From: Psococerastis gibbosa
Lineage: Eukaryota; Arthropoda; Insecta; Psocodea; Psocidae
Assembly: GCA_963971405.1 (NCBI GenBank)
Contig: OZ020484.1
Coordinates: 13,144,001 to 13,208,000 of the forward strand
Direction of reading: 5' to 3'
Length of the DNA: 64,000 bases
Shown: positions 24,725-36,129 of the stretch, in pieces
How the letters are laid out: each line of letters opens with the position of its first letter
How positions within the stretch are numbered: the first letter of the stretch is position 1
Notes under the pieces: generated by a model
What the model saw: the letters and a program-made list of their open reading frames with translations, nothing else
What the model was told of the DNA's origin: nothing
The model's database searches: none
Position numbers and translations under genes: made by a program

Positions 24725-25530
24725 CTGGTTTCACCCAGAACCTTTTTGGGCTACAAAGTTCAAAAGCACTCAACAATAAATTGCTATATTGCTCTAATAG
24801 GAAAATGGTTAATTTGTTGGATTATATCCATCCTAAAAGAAAGTTCTCCAGTGCACTAAAATTATATTAAAAATAAACGAATTATAGTTGTTATTATTAT
24901 ATTTAACCAATGGGAGGAAACTCGGTTAGATTTGGGAAGCATTTCCCAAATTTTCTGTCAGCGAAGATAATTTGTTACGAGATAATAACGTGTGTAAAGG
25001 AAGCACCCCCTGGGAGCTCCCGCCCCAATCCCCATGCATAACCTTACTCCTCCATGCATATCAATTCTCCTGTCGTCTTATTTTCATTAATAATATTTCT
25101 CCTTCTTCTGATTGTCGCGTCCTTGTTTTCCATATCTGAAAACTGACGATGAGAAATTGTAAAATGCCTTTAGGAGCGAACGACAGAATTTCATCCAAGT
25201 AAAATGTATTCCATGTACACAGAGGCTTTCCACACATAGGAATTTATATGGTTGTCACGGAAAACTGAACGAAATCTTCATATTAGGCAATAAATGCAAA
25301 TTGATAGCTTTAGCGATTTCACCCAGTTTCCCCGCGTTTTTTGGTTAGACGTATGAATTTTTTTATGAATTATTGGAGTTTCATAATAAAAATAGCATGT
25401 TTAAATTGAAAATTGAGTGTACTGTACCATATACTACAATACATAGCCTGCAGTGTCAAAAAGTACACTGCTGGATATTACTAAACAAATGGATGGGTTC
25501 AGGGGGGGGGGGGCAGGAGCAAGGATCGCG
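24725..25530. other. No gene supported
   Basis: No recognised ORF or repeat. Confidence 0.4.
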
Positions 25531-25535
25531 AGGAG

Positions 25536-25714
25536 CAAGGACGGATCCAGCCCATTTTGAGGGGGGGTAGTGGAGGGTCAAAATATAAGAAGCATATGTA
25601 TAGTAGGTATCAATGAAATAAGAGCGTAATAAATTAACTTTCAATAGATGTATACTATTTTTTTGGGGGGGGGGGGGCAGCCATCCCCAGCTCCTCCACC
25701 TGTAATCGTCTATG
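25536..25714. mobile_element. hAT-type MITE, family A
   Basis: Starts CAAGGACGGATCCAGCC, has G-runs inside both ends, the 'gagcgtaataaatt' core, and ends near 25714. Flanks GCGAGGAG and GGTAGGAG agree at 6 of 8 positions, a decayed hAT TSD. Confidence 0.65.
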
Positions 25715-25719
25715 GGTAG

Positions 25720-25853
25720 GAGGGGTAGTGAATCTGTTGTTAGTTAATTTATTACACTCCCATTTTAATCGATACTACATTATGTTCGTACTATTTTGAC
25801 CCACAACTACCTTACCCCCCCCCCCCCCCAAATGAGCTGGATCCGTCCCTGCC
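25720..25853. mobile_element. hAT-type MITE, family A, inverted partial copy
   Basis: Same family in the opposite orientation: 'ttattacactc', 'ccacaactacc', a C-run, then GCTGGATCCGTCCCTG at the right end. The left terminus is missing. Confidence 0.6.
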
Positions 25854-26253
25854 TATACTACGCGTAAAATGCTTGTAGCCGATTATATACACGTATGACT
25901 CACGTGTCATGAACCGTAGAGATGATTCATATTGTTGTTATTGTAGACTGCACACAAATTGCAAAGAAATGACTGAATTACATGCCTAATTATACAACCA
26001 AAACCCATCGAGAAATTAATTTTTGTGGCTCCGGTACTGTGAGTGAAACTACAGCTGTCCCACGTTCAAACCACTGTAGAATGACATATACAGTAGCTTC
26101 ATGGTTCAAAATTTGACCGCGTATTTTTTTACGAGTCTTTTGGCCATTTTTATGGAAAAATGTATCACGATTAATTGAATGTGTTCCTCAGAGGGTTAAG
26201 AATTAAGATCGTACAATAGCCTTATCCAATGACTCAAAGAACAACATCCCGAT

Positions 26254-27806
26254 CTGCAGCCTGGTCATGGCGATTATAATACCGGGGTTAATTAAATACC
26301 ATGTCACGTGATGGGATTAATTCAATTGTTTGTAAGGCGCCCATTCCACATACGTACAACGTCAATGAAAATTATGAAATTGAAGGACATTTCAATTTCT
26401 CATTGATGGGGGCCATTCCAAATGTTTTTCAAAAATTGACAATTTTCAATTGAAGCGTATGCGCCAAATTTTTGAAATTTGTTTCTTGAAATTGTATTTG
26501 TTTTCTTCATCGCCTTATTATTTAATCCTTATTATAATTCTTATACAGAAATGCTGTCTTTTTAGAGAAATCAATTTAAATAGTTGTACTTGTCATATCA
26601 CATGACGCCATTTTTTAATTTTAGATTGTTTGTTTCATTGTTTGTGATTTTACTCTATTAGGCGCCCATTCCACATACGTACAACGTCAATGAAAATTAT
26701 GAAATTGAAGGATATTTCAATTTCTCATTGATGGGGCATTCCATATGTTTTTCAAAAATTGACAATTTTCAATTGAAGCGCATGCGCCAAATTTTTGAAA
26801 TTTGTTTCTTGAAATTGTATTTGTTTTCTTCATCGCCTTATTATTTAATCCTTATTATAATTCTTATACAGAAATGCTGTCTTTTTAGAGAAATCAATTT
26901 AAATAGTTGTACTTGTCATATCACATGACGCCATTTTTTAATTTTAGATTGTTTGTTTCATTGTTTGTGATTTTACTCTATTAGGCGCCCATTCCACATA
27001 CGTACAACGTCAATGAAAATTATGAAATTGAAGGACATTTCAATTTCTCATTGATGGGGACCATTCCATATGTTTTTCAAAAATTGACAATTTTCAATTG
27101 AAGCGTATGCGCCAAATTTTTGAAATTTGTTTCTTGAAATTGTATTTGTTTTCTTCGTCGCCTTATTATTTAATCCTTATTATAATTTTTATACAGAAAT
27201 GCTTTCTTTTTAGAGAAATCAATTAAAATAGTTATACTTGTCATATCACATGACGCCATTTTTTAATTTTAGATTGTTTGTTTCATTGTTTGTGATTTTA
27301 CTCTATTATCAATTGATCATTGATCAATTTTAACAATGGCATAGAGTAAAATTGAAATGCCCTTCCATTTCATAATTTTCATTGACGTTGTACGTATGTG
27401 GAATGGGCACCTAATAAATGAAAAGCAAATTGCTGAATTTTTAAATTGTAATGTTGGAAATGCTAAACAACTGAACTGACGTGACGCTGCCGTAGCAAAT
27501 ATAAATAACACATCGCCCTAGAAATAAACAAGTTTTAATATTTTGAATTAATATATTAAGGATTATAAATAATTTGTCTAAATCTAAAGCAGAAAAAACG
27601 AAGAAACCCACTAAAAATATAGCTGAAGATAATTCAATTGTTTACATTTGAATTTTCCGCGCTTAGCACTGCGACGATTACCAACATCAAAAATTAAAAA
27701 AATCTGAAATTTGCTTGTCTTTTATTTTAAACAATTGAATGAACCCCATCGCGTGACATGTTATTAAATGAATCCCGGGATTATAATCGCCATGATCAGG
27801 CTGCAG
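26254..27806. mobile_element. TIR element containing a nested MITE
   Basis: Outer TIRs of about 78 bp: CTGCAGCCTGGTCATGGCG at the left and CGCCATGATCAGGCTGCAG at the right. Related ends bound 46455-46854. The interior holds the whole Harbinger-type element 26336-27411, so this element was there first. There is no transposase ORF. Superfamily unknown. Confidence 0.75.
26336..27411. mobile_element. Harbinger-type MITE with internal triplication
   Basis: Ends GGCGCCCATTCCACATACG and CGTATGTGGAATGGGCACC, flanked by TAA on both sides (26333-26335, 27412-27414). The left TIR plus body is repeated three times, starting at 26336, 26661 and 26984 (spacing 325 and 323 bp), before a single right TIR. 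The copies are almost identical, with only scattered substitutions, so the amplification is recent relative to the element. Confidence 0.85.
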
Positions 27807-27807
27807 A

Positions 27808-27954
27808 GGCCCTACTATGGCGATTATTTTTAATCTTAACCTGGGATTAAAAATGTAAACAAGATAATTTTACAATGGAAAGTGCTATTCAAAATTGTTT
27901 TGTTTACGTTTTTGACCCCAGTATCAAGTTAATACTAAACGGCATAGTAGGCCC
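27808..27954. mobile_element. MITE, 147 bp, GGCCCTACTATGG termini
   Basis: Starts GGCCCTACTATGGCGATTA and ends CGGCATAGTAGGCCC. It abuts the right end of the 26254-27806 element. A related copy lies at 28407-28653. Confidence 0.6.
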
Positions 27955-28406
27955 TTATTATAGATTACAGAACCAGAAAATGGTTGAATGAAATAACATC
28001 TTGTAATTTCCCCAAATGGATAAAATCAGATGGCAACGACTGTAGCGTGATAATTTCTTAGTCAATGTTCCGTGTCGACGTCGTTTTAATGGGTTTCGCT
28101 GCCGAGTATTTATTGTATCAGTAGGTAGCATAATTTTCCATCCCAGTCATAAAGGCAAGGGGCAATGACGGACGGACGCATAAAATACAAGACTTTATCC
28201 CCTAGTGTGGGAGTTACTGCAGGTGGTTATTACTGACCCTACACCCTGAGACTTACTTCACACTTGATGGTTCAACAATAATTTCCTTTTATTTATAGTC
28301 TTGATTTTCAGTGTAAAAGCAAATTATTATGTACGTACTGATTTATTGCAACATTTACAATTTACAGTACATAGGGAGCGAATTAAGTATGGTTTTCAAT
28401 ATCCCA

Positions 28407-28653
28407 GTGGGCCTACTATGGCGATTATTTTTATTCTTAACCTGCGGGCATACTATGGTGATTATTTTTAATCTTAACCTGGGAATACAAATGTAAACAA
28501 GATAATAATTTTTTGAAATGATATTGTATGTGTATGTAATTGCAATAACTAATTGGTTGATTGATTGAAAATTTTTTAGGATAGAAAATGATATTGAAAA
28601 TTGTTTTGCTTTCATTCTTAACCCCAAGAATATATTTAAATAGTAGACCTCTT
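28407..28653. mobile_element. MITE related to 27808-27954, with doubled left end
   Basis: The terminal block 'ctactatggcgattattttt' appears twice in a row (about 28409 and 28449). The right end 'aaatagtagacctc' is diverged. The short minus ORFs across it (28355-28724) are chance. Confidence 0.55.
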
Positions 28654-28964
28654 GATTGATTGTTTTCTAAGCAACTTCTACGCTGAGTAGAGTAGGCTCG
28701 GTAGTATTGTGTTACACTTGCCAACTTAACATGTCAGTAGAAGTTTTTGTGTTTGCTGCTTATCATGAAACAATTCAATTCGTAAGGTAAGCATTGCCCC
28801 GCAGACATAAATGTATATTTATTGATTTTATTTATTTATTATTATTATTACTAATTTTATCTCATTTATTTTATCCTTTGGTCCATGTAAATCAATATCG
28901 TATATAACAGCAATAAACAACAAATAGAGGTACTGAGTACAAATTTAACATTGTCGAAAGCCTG

Positions 28965-29065
28965 TTCAGGCAGACGAACTAAATAAAGGAAGACACGGAC
29001 AAATAAATGGTCGCAATACCACCCCAGCAAGATGTTGACACGGGCTCGAATCTCGTATCTGTTCA
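28965..29065 (+). repeat. tRNA-related SINE fragment
   Basis: Box B-like GGGCTCGAATCTC at 29043, followed by 'tgttcagttttt', the tail shared with 20815-20912 and 49265-49360. Confidence 0.45.
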
Positions 29066-29069
29066 GTTT

Positions 29070-29690
29070 TTCATATCAATCACGTCTAAACCTTCTTTTA
29101 ATTCCAGCAATTAACAAAAGGATCCAAATACTGTACTACTCGTACTAATGTGCAATACGTTAAACTGAACCACACACTATACACTTGTTTTATTTTGTTT
29201 AATTTGTACAAGCAAGGTTCTATAGGAAAAAAAAAAAATAGGGACCGAAAGCTATCACCGAACGCACGTTTGCAGCAGAGAAGAATGGCGGCATTTGGAT
29301 GAGCAGAAACCCTGTGGCAAGGAATGTAATTAAACTGCATAATGAACGGTCGGTGCAAGGTGCCAATCATCCCCCCCCCCCTCCTCCCCGACTGTCCTGT
29401 AGTGCCCGCAGCTAGCGCGGAATGTGCTACTAATAACGCCACCCCCAAGTCCTGTCGCTGATATGCATTTTTCATGTCACTGCATTACGCGACCCACCTG
29501 GGGCGGTGCAGCCCCCACCCCCCTCCCCCCGCATGTCCGGCCTCGTGCCCCTCTGGAAATCCTTTGTGAAAAGTTTTAGCGGCGATACTGTCTAGTCATG
29601 ACACTCAATGAAGCTCATTGTAGGGAGAAGAGTGATACCATTAAAATATAAATTACACTCATCGCCTCATATATTTTAATTTAATAATTT
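29070..29690. other. No gene supported
   Basis: The 125-codon minus ORF (29098-29475) has no family resemblance and spans a poly-C run (29371-29380), so it is treated as chance. A pair of C-rich runs follows to 29530. Confidence 0.4.
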
Positions 29691-30029
29691 CTTAATAATT
29701 TACTGTAGGCCAGAGGTCGGGAGCCATTTTTTTTCGGTTCTAGCGACTCTCAAACCTTCTACATAGTGTAGCATATTCAAATCAAATGAAGCAGAGTAAA
29801 CATTTTAAAACACAAACCCTACGTGTGCACTACTAGGGCCTGGTGAGTATTAGTAGTAATTTTTGAAGTGAAACTTCTTTGGGCGCACCAGATACTGATC
29901 TTAGCAGGGCAATACGATGGGCTGGGCCCCCTGTTATGTTATGTTTTCTTGTTTTTATTTTTATAATAATTATTTATTTTCTGTGGAAGCGTAGGTATTA
30001 GGCTTAGCCGAGTGAAGCTACACCAGAAG

Positions 30030-30693
30030 CAAGGACGGATACAGGATACAGGGGGGGGGGTAGGGGGGTAGCTACGTAATAAATTAATTTACTATAGGGG
30101 TATTCACTGTATTTCGATTTCCTTAAGGGAAAGTAGGAATAGAACTCAATTTTTTCTACGGTAGAAAAATAATTGCCATGGAAACGTAATGTATATCTCT
30201 AAGTTTCCGACTTTATCCGACCTAACCTAACCTGCTTCCAAAGTTTCTTTGCCTTCGCTTAACTTATGAACATCTGCTGTAGTCCACCTCTTGCCACGAT
30301 GTTGTTGTTTTTTAATTAATTTCTGTCGCAGAGCTCAGTTTTTAAATTAAATAAAAATAAAAACCAGAATTCAAATACAAAACAACAACAAATATGGCCG
30401 TTTGGCGTTTTCGATTTCCTAAGCTCAGTTTACCCAACCAAAGTAGTTGGGGAATGTGGGGAATGTTTTGAAATACATTTCCTTATGGCATTATTTTTCT
30501 ACCGTAGAAAAACTGGAGTTCTATTCCCTTAGGGAAATCGAAACACAGTGAATACCCATAATAGCTATTTACCAAATTTGGTAATTCTATTGTAAATTAA
30601 TTTATTACGCTATGATTTAATCTATCCTACATATGTTTTTCCTATTTTGACCCACAACTACCCCCCCCCCCAAATGGACTGGATCCGTCCCTG
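30030..30693. mobile_element. hAT MITE with perfect 8-bp TSD, itself interrupted
   Basis: Starts CAAGGACGGAT and ends ATCCGTCCCTG; ACCAGAAG flanks both ends (30022-30029 and 30694-30701). It is palindromic: a family A core reads in from each side. The middle holds a second element, 30097-30557. Confidence 0.85.
30097..30557 (-). mobile_element. MITE with GGGTATTCACTGT termini, nested
   Basis: TIRs GGGGTATTCACTGTATTTCG and CGAAACACAGTGAATACCC; ATA flanks both sides. On the minus strand a short frame reads R-G-K-R-W-T-T-A-D-V, like the start of a Myb/SANT-type domain, then stops intervene. The same family is at 9668. It is probably derived from a larger element with a Myb-like gene. Confidence 0.7.
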
Positions 30694-30784
30694 ACCAGAA
30701 GTTCTTCGGAATCGGAGCCATGGTTGGCTCCTGTGCCAGGGGTTCCCGACACCTGCTGTAGGCTATCTATAATGGACAATAATT

Positions 30785-33330
30785 CTTACAGAAGTATTGT
30801 TCACTTTGATCTTGCCTACCTTAGGTATTAAAGTCTGATTTATATATATATATATAAATTTTTTATACATTTTAATAAGGTTCCACAAGCGTGCTAAATT
30901 CCACTGTGCCCATAATAATCTCTACATACTGTATATACAATAGATACGACCCTAGCTAGGAATTTGTTTCGGAGGGGTCAAATTTGCATCCACAAAACCT
31001 AATTTTTAATTTTTAAAACCTGTAGGTTACACAGGGAGTTTATAAGTAGGTAGGTCTCCCACGGTGGAAAATGTTTCAAAATTTAGGTGAGGAATAGTGA
31101 GTTTCTAAGTATTTCTACAATTCTGCCAAGATCATTCATACTGGACATGTCATACATAAGAGGACTGAGCGATATCACTGCACATTTTGTTTTGAAAGTT
31201 TAGAGTGCTGGAAATATCAAATAGTGGCATTTCAGGCATCTAGAATCGATTACCAAATCGATTAATTAGCTTCCAGTTATTATATAGCGGCGAAAACTAG
31301 TGTAGCATGTGTAGCTAGTCTCAAACCATATTGCTCACCTAATGGCAATGAAAAAAAGATCATGCATAAGGCGTATATATTTATATATTATATATTATAT
31401 ATTTATATATTGTAGAAGTTCTCTGGACTTTTATTTTTCTGTTCCAATTACTGTCTTGAGTGTCTTGGGACTTGGATAGAGACAATCATACTCCATTGGG
31501 TCTAAAAAGCAAATATTCAATATTTGTTGGGCAAGCTGTTTTAGACGGTCCCTGGGCATCCTCGTTGTCCAGTGAGCTCCCGATAGCAGTCTTGCCGGAT
31601 GGATTTGGTAATGGCTGTATACCCTTAAGCAAAAAAAAAAAATCATCAATATATTAGCCACAAAGGGCCAAAGGGCTACTTTACTGACCAATGGCGAGCG
31701 TCAGACAAACTATCGACGATGAACACCTTTTAAGGGATGTAAGTCAACAATAGATTATACACCAGCAGGTAGTTGGAACATGAACAGGTTCAGAGTCATA
31801 CACTGGAAAAGAAGCATCAACTTCAATCTTTGAAGAAGTTTGAAAGGGGAAGAGAAGACAACCAGTTCTTCTTATTCTATTATCCTCACTCCTCACCTAG
31901 TAGGGTTCTAGTTCTAGTTTAGACCATACTTGATACATCCAGTATATTTTTACCAGCAAAAGATGATATGTCCTCGTAAGTCACCCCCAAAGAGAAGCAC
32001 CCTCGAAAACTACCCCACATTTGAGATCCGGTCATTTTTCCTTAATTCACGCAAGTAATCATTTCACAATTTAATGACCAATTCAGTTTCCCGTTTCCAT
32101 GGATCTTTTTTTTTCGCTTTGTATTCTTCATGTTTTATCCGACCGAGATTATAGTTACTACTTTGTTCCCCTATTGCTCATCCGTGCTTTCCTTCCGCAA
32201 TTACGGGTACTTTCGTTTTTTTCCTCAGTCGCGGTCCATTATTTCCTTTTATATGGACAGATGTATTGATATCAGAAAGCTCTATTTTTTTTTGTTCCTC
32301 TGTCAACGGGGGATCTGGCTCTAATTATGTTGTTTCATCTCAATTTTTGTTTCTTTTGGTTTCTTTATTCTAGAGAGCGACTCGTAGGTACCCAAACTTG
32401 GTGAAGTCATGCTTACGCCTCGTATATTAGTGGTCTTCACAGTGTTGGTGTTATCGAGTTAGATGTGATATCCAAGTTAACACACAATCGTGAGTGGACC
32501 TCGGGAGTGAGTTATCCTGCTATATCAAAAACATTTAACATGGTAAAAAACGTGGTAGTAGTCAGACGTTCGTGGCACGGTTTTAAAGAAAGTGGCAGAA
32601 CTCTATTCGAGTGTCACATTTGTTTATTTTTTTTTTTCATTTTGGTTATTATAATTTTAAGAATTTACGGTAATTGCTTGTGATAATAGATTAATAGCTT
32701 AGATTGATTGAGATTGAATCAACACTGAGCTCCAAACTTGAAGAAGAATCACAATTACCTACGAAGATAGATGTCAACCTCAACCATCCTTCAAAGTTGA
32801 GGTCATGACCGTAATGTAATCAGGGGGGGGCTTACTGGGTTGCAGTTAAAATAAATGAGTAAGCCCCCACGATAACGCGTCTATTTTTTTCAAACAATTT
32901 CCCCCGGGCGAAAACCCCCTGTTCACAGTAAAACAAGGCTAAAAACATAGTATTATGAATATGTCTTCCTCTGTAAGCTTTGCAAAGTTTAAACTTTATT
33001 GCTGTTTCTACTACTATACTCTACAGTCTTCACTATTTCGCACCTATATTTTCCAATTTTACCCCCGGGGGAGACCCCCAGGCCCCTCATTAAGGGATAA
33101 TGGCAATATGACTATTTCCGAAGAATCTAGCCAGTCGGAATAGTAACATTATGCTCAATTCCGCATTTCCCCAAAATGTTATCTGCCTATGTCCGCACCA
33201 AAGCTAACTCCACCACTGAATACATTAGCTGTATACTTGACTTTTGATGAGCCTATGCTCTCATATGCGAGTAACACCATAACTGGTTTTTTTTTTTTAA
33301 TTACACCATAGCACTAGGCTTCCGCCATCA
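30785..33330. other. No gene supported; TA microsatellites
   Basis: TA-rich microsatellites at 30838-30856 and 31376-31410. Short ORFs at 31431-31691, 32130-32324 and 32465-32683 are unrecognised. No LINE, SINE or TIR seen. Confidence 0.4.
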
Positions 33331-33334
33331 GCTT

Positions 33335-33625
33335 TCATGCAGTCCAATACAACACATTATCTGGTGAACCTCTGCTACTGGCAAGAGCCTGGCACGTCTT
33401 AAGATGATTTCCGTCCATCTCTTCCCGGGTGTCGCATAAAGGGCAGAAAGGCTCCGCTGCTACACCTATACGGTGGAGATGTTTCTGAAGGTAGTCATAA
33501 ACCGTAGTTAACCTAAATTCCGCAACTGACTGGTATCTGGATTGGTTCTTTGGCGGCCTGTCTTTCTTCTGCACTAGTTTTTCCCATGTTTTCCAGCGGC
33601 GTCGGTCCTGTGAGCTGTCTCGCAC
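33335..33625 (-). pseudogene. I/Jockey-type LINE C-terminal fragment (sense part of an inverted copy)
   Basis: A 96-codon frame with 'AEFRLTTVYDYLQKHLHRIG' followed by the zinc-knuckle-like 'CPLC', then H and C (CPLC-x(10)-H-x(4)-C). This is the tail that follows RNase H in I- and Jockey-group LINEs. The matching RNase H part lies just beside it but on the opposite strand (33663-33869). This fragment may represent the last part of ORF2; no poly-A tail is visible to its left. Confidence 0.75.
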
Positions 33626-33662
33626 TTAACCTGAAAGAATTCTTTGGTATGCCTCTTACAGT

Positions 33663-33869
33663 AACTTAAGGTCATGGGCTTGTCAGGATGTAGCTAGCTA
33701 CGAACACAACGAGGACTTTGATATTCTACAATGCAGGAAAATCGTGAGCAATCTCATCCGCACTGGCTGCACCATAGTACTACAATGGATCCCTGGACAT
33801 GCTGAAGTCCATGGAAATGAGAAAGCGGATAGACTCGCCAGAGAGGGAGCTGGTACGGTACAACCATAA
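33663..33869 (+). pseudogene. LINE RNase H fragment
   Basis: Sixty-eight codons open from 33663 encode the end of a type I RNase H domain: 'VLQWIPGHAEVHGNEKADRL' is the classical WIPGH..V.GNE.AD motif, including the last catalytic Asp. The stop is at 33867. The remainder of the domain and the RT are absent. In the intact element this part would precede the fragment at 33335-33625, but it is inverted relative to it. Confidence 0.8.
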
Positions 33870-35909
33870 GTTGTAAACAATACGCTGGATACAACTGAGT
33901 TCGCAAGAATTTTTTTTTACGTGAGTTACGATCACAGTCAAAACAGCCCCCTCCCCCAAAGCAAATCCTGGCTACGCTGGCCTTCCAATGCATAATGTGA
34001 CGCAATGTAATAATACGAAACCAGTACACCCTGCCAACATAAGCTGAGGTCACTAATCGACGCTGGAACCAGTCTTGTCGAGATGATCCCCCTCGACACG
34101 GAGTTGGAGCGCCTCGGGCGATGCACCTGGTCGTCGCGCCCACTTGCAGCAGACACGAGTGTACGGCCCGGGGCGGAGCAGGTCCTTACTACGGGCCTAC
34201 TCCAGACTCGCCTGGCGCCAAACTGTTTGCTGAGGTGACGCAGTCATCGCCGATTTCGGCCACTGCACTGTGCCTACAGGTTCATTAGCCGCTTCTAATT
34301 GTAACCTCCAGTAGCGGTTATGAATATGAGCTTGTTTCAAGTTCAAGGCCATCTATTATTGTTCCTATTTAAAAGATTGGTAGCTTGATAATATTAATGG
34401 GAAAGACTTGTTTTTCATGTCTAAACGTCATTATTGAAACGATTGATTCTTCCCCGTTGTATTCGAAGGAGACTCGAAGCTCAGTTTCTGATTAGTTAAA
34501 CTATAACTCCACTCCTAGTCCTATGTTTAACAATAGAAGTAGCCTATACAGCTTCCTAGTGGTTGCCAGCTCAACGAATTTAAAGCCGAATAAGACGTAC
34601 TGCATATGTTGGTCATTTGCTGACTTCAAAGAAGTCAAGGACGTTATATACAATATTAAAAAAACAGTTATTTTTTGCAACGTAATCACAATAAACAAAG
34701 TCTAGCCAAGGCCAGGGTGTCCACTCTGAGGGGATCATGAAGGTCCAATTCAATATGAAATGGATTTACATTACCTAGGGACTAGGTAGATAAAAATAAA
34801 CTCGAAGTTGAAGATAAAGATAAATGAAGTGCATAAACTGAAACAGAAACTTTGTTAAAACGCATTTTTTATAGGTACGGTAGGAATTAGGTACCTAGGC
34901 GGTTGTAATGGTTCCCCACCGTTGCCACTAAATGTTTTTTTTTACCCTGTAGGATGCTATACTCAATAAATTAACTTATGATTAATATAATATACAATAA
35001 TTAATTAATTAATTAATTAATTAATTAATTATAATACACTATCAATGCGTAGTTTACCCATCTTGCAGCCGCTCTCTCTCAATCTCATGTCCTAAGGATC
35101 CCGAAAAGTTTGACGACCACCAATCCGATCCTGAGCCAATGTATGTAGACTCGCCAAAAGCCAAAATATCCATTTTCTCTATAGTCAGTATTACTTGGCT
35201 TGCCTACTTCTAATTTTCTATTTATGGTAGACCACCGACCACCCTACAACAGCATTAGGAATAAATAAACCGTCCATTTTAACCTCCCCAGCTCAATTTT
35301 AATCTTTAATTAAAGGGAACTTTTGTAGTCTCACTGTATCGAAGTTGTGTAAAATTCTTGCTACTTTTGGTTGGAATATATTTACAGTCCATGCCTGGTT
35401 TCTGAGGAATTATCATTTTCATAGCCAGAAAGGCAATCTCCATTTGAGTAGTATATTTCTCTCGAGTCCTCTGTAATTTCCTGCTGCGGGTCCGCCCCCG
35501 CCCATATGGAAGCGACATTCCGTGCAGTAATGGACAGTTCGCACCACACGCAACGCGCTCTCCTGCAGCCGGGCTCCGTTCCAACAAAGTGACTCAGGGG
35601 GTCGCCCGCCGTGCTTCTCACCGCATATTTCTTCCAACTGTCACCACATCAAAATATCAATACTGTTGTAGTAAACACGCCCTTGACCTCGTCGATGGCA
35701 GCTTTCTTTCGAAGGCCAACTGGCTTCTCGTCAACTAACCTCTAAACACAACGAAGTGTTAACTCCTCAGATAATTTTTTATTGTTACATTTAGAAATTG
35801 ACACACAGTTTCAGTCGTAACTCGTAGCCGTTTTATCTGACCAAAGTATAAAAAAAACTATTAATTAAAATAAACTATAAAGTATACACTAAAGAATGAA
35901 ACGCTAGCT
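33870..35909. other. No gene supported; ATTA microsatellite
   Basis: A GC-richer stretch at 33940-34330 has overlapping minus ORFs (33754-34156) that are shadows of the LINE piece and not recognisable. An (ATTA)n microsatellite is at about 34995-35030. Minus ORFs at 35306-35637 overlap each other with no family match. Confidence 0.4.
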
Positions 35910-35917
35910 GTAAGTAC

Positions 35918-36120
35918 CAATGGCGGATCGGATCCACGGGGGGGGGGGGGGGGTCATGACCCCCCCCCCCTAAATAAGTTAATTAATAGTAAATTCATAA
36001 CATACCTAGTAAAAAAAATTGAATAAAACTAAACTTTTAAACAAAAAAAATTACCTTATAAACTTACAAAAAACTTGTGTGACCCCCCCCCCCCTAAATT
36101 TTCGGCTGGATCCGCCCTTG
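35918..36120. mobile_element. hAT MITE, family B, perfect 8-bp TSD
   Basis: Starts CAATGGCGGATCGG and ends CTGGATCCGCCCTTG. GTAAGTAC flanks both sides (35910-35917 and 36121-36128). The interior has long G and C runs at the ends and the family B core 'cttacaaaaaacttgtgtga'. The same family is at 40351-40555 (other orientation). Confidence 0.88.
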
Positions 36121-36129
36121 GTAAGTACA

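Larger units (their letters stand above)
29700..30780. repeat. Dispersed repeat carrying a nested hAT MITE
   Basis: The pieces either side of the MITE match 21600-21660 ('tctagcgactctcaaacctt') and 21985-22060. Together they define an older dispersed repeat that was hit by the hAT element 30030-30693. Confidence 0.5.

Noticed and set aside
25720..25853. 25536-25853 as one palindromic hAT MITE
   Set aside because: The outer flanks GCGAGGAG and CCTATACT do not match, whereas the inner edge at 25714 gives a partial 6-of-8 TSD, so they are listed separately.
29098..29475. 125-codon minus ORF
   Set aside because: It crosses a poly-C run and has no domain-like pattern.
33754..34156. Overlapping minus ORFs of 129 and 72 codons
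   Set aside because: They overlap the RNase H fragment in antisense and carry no recognisable domain.
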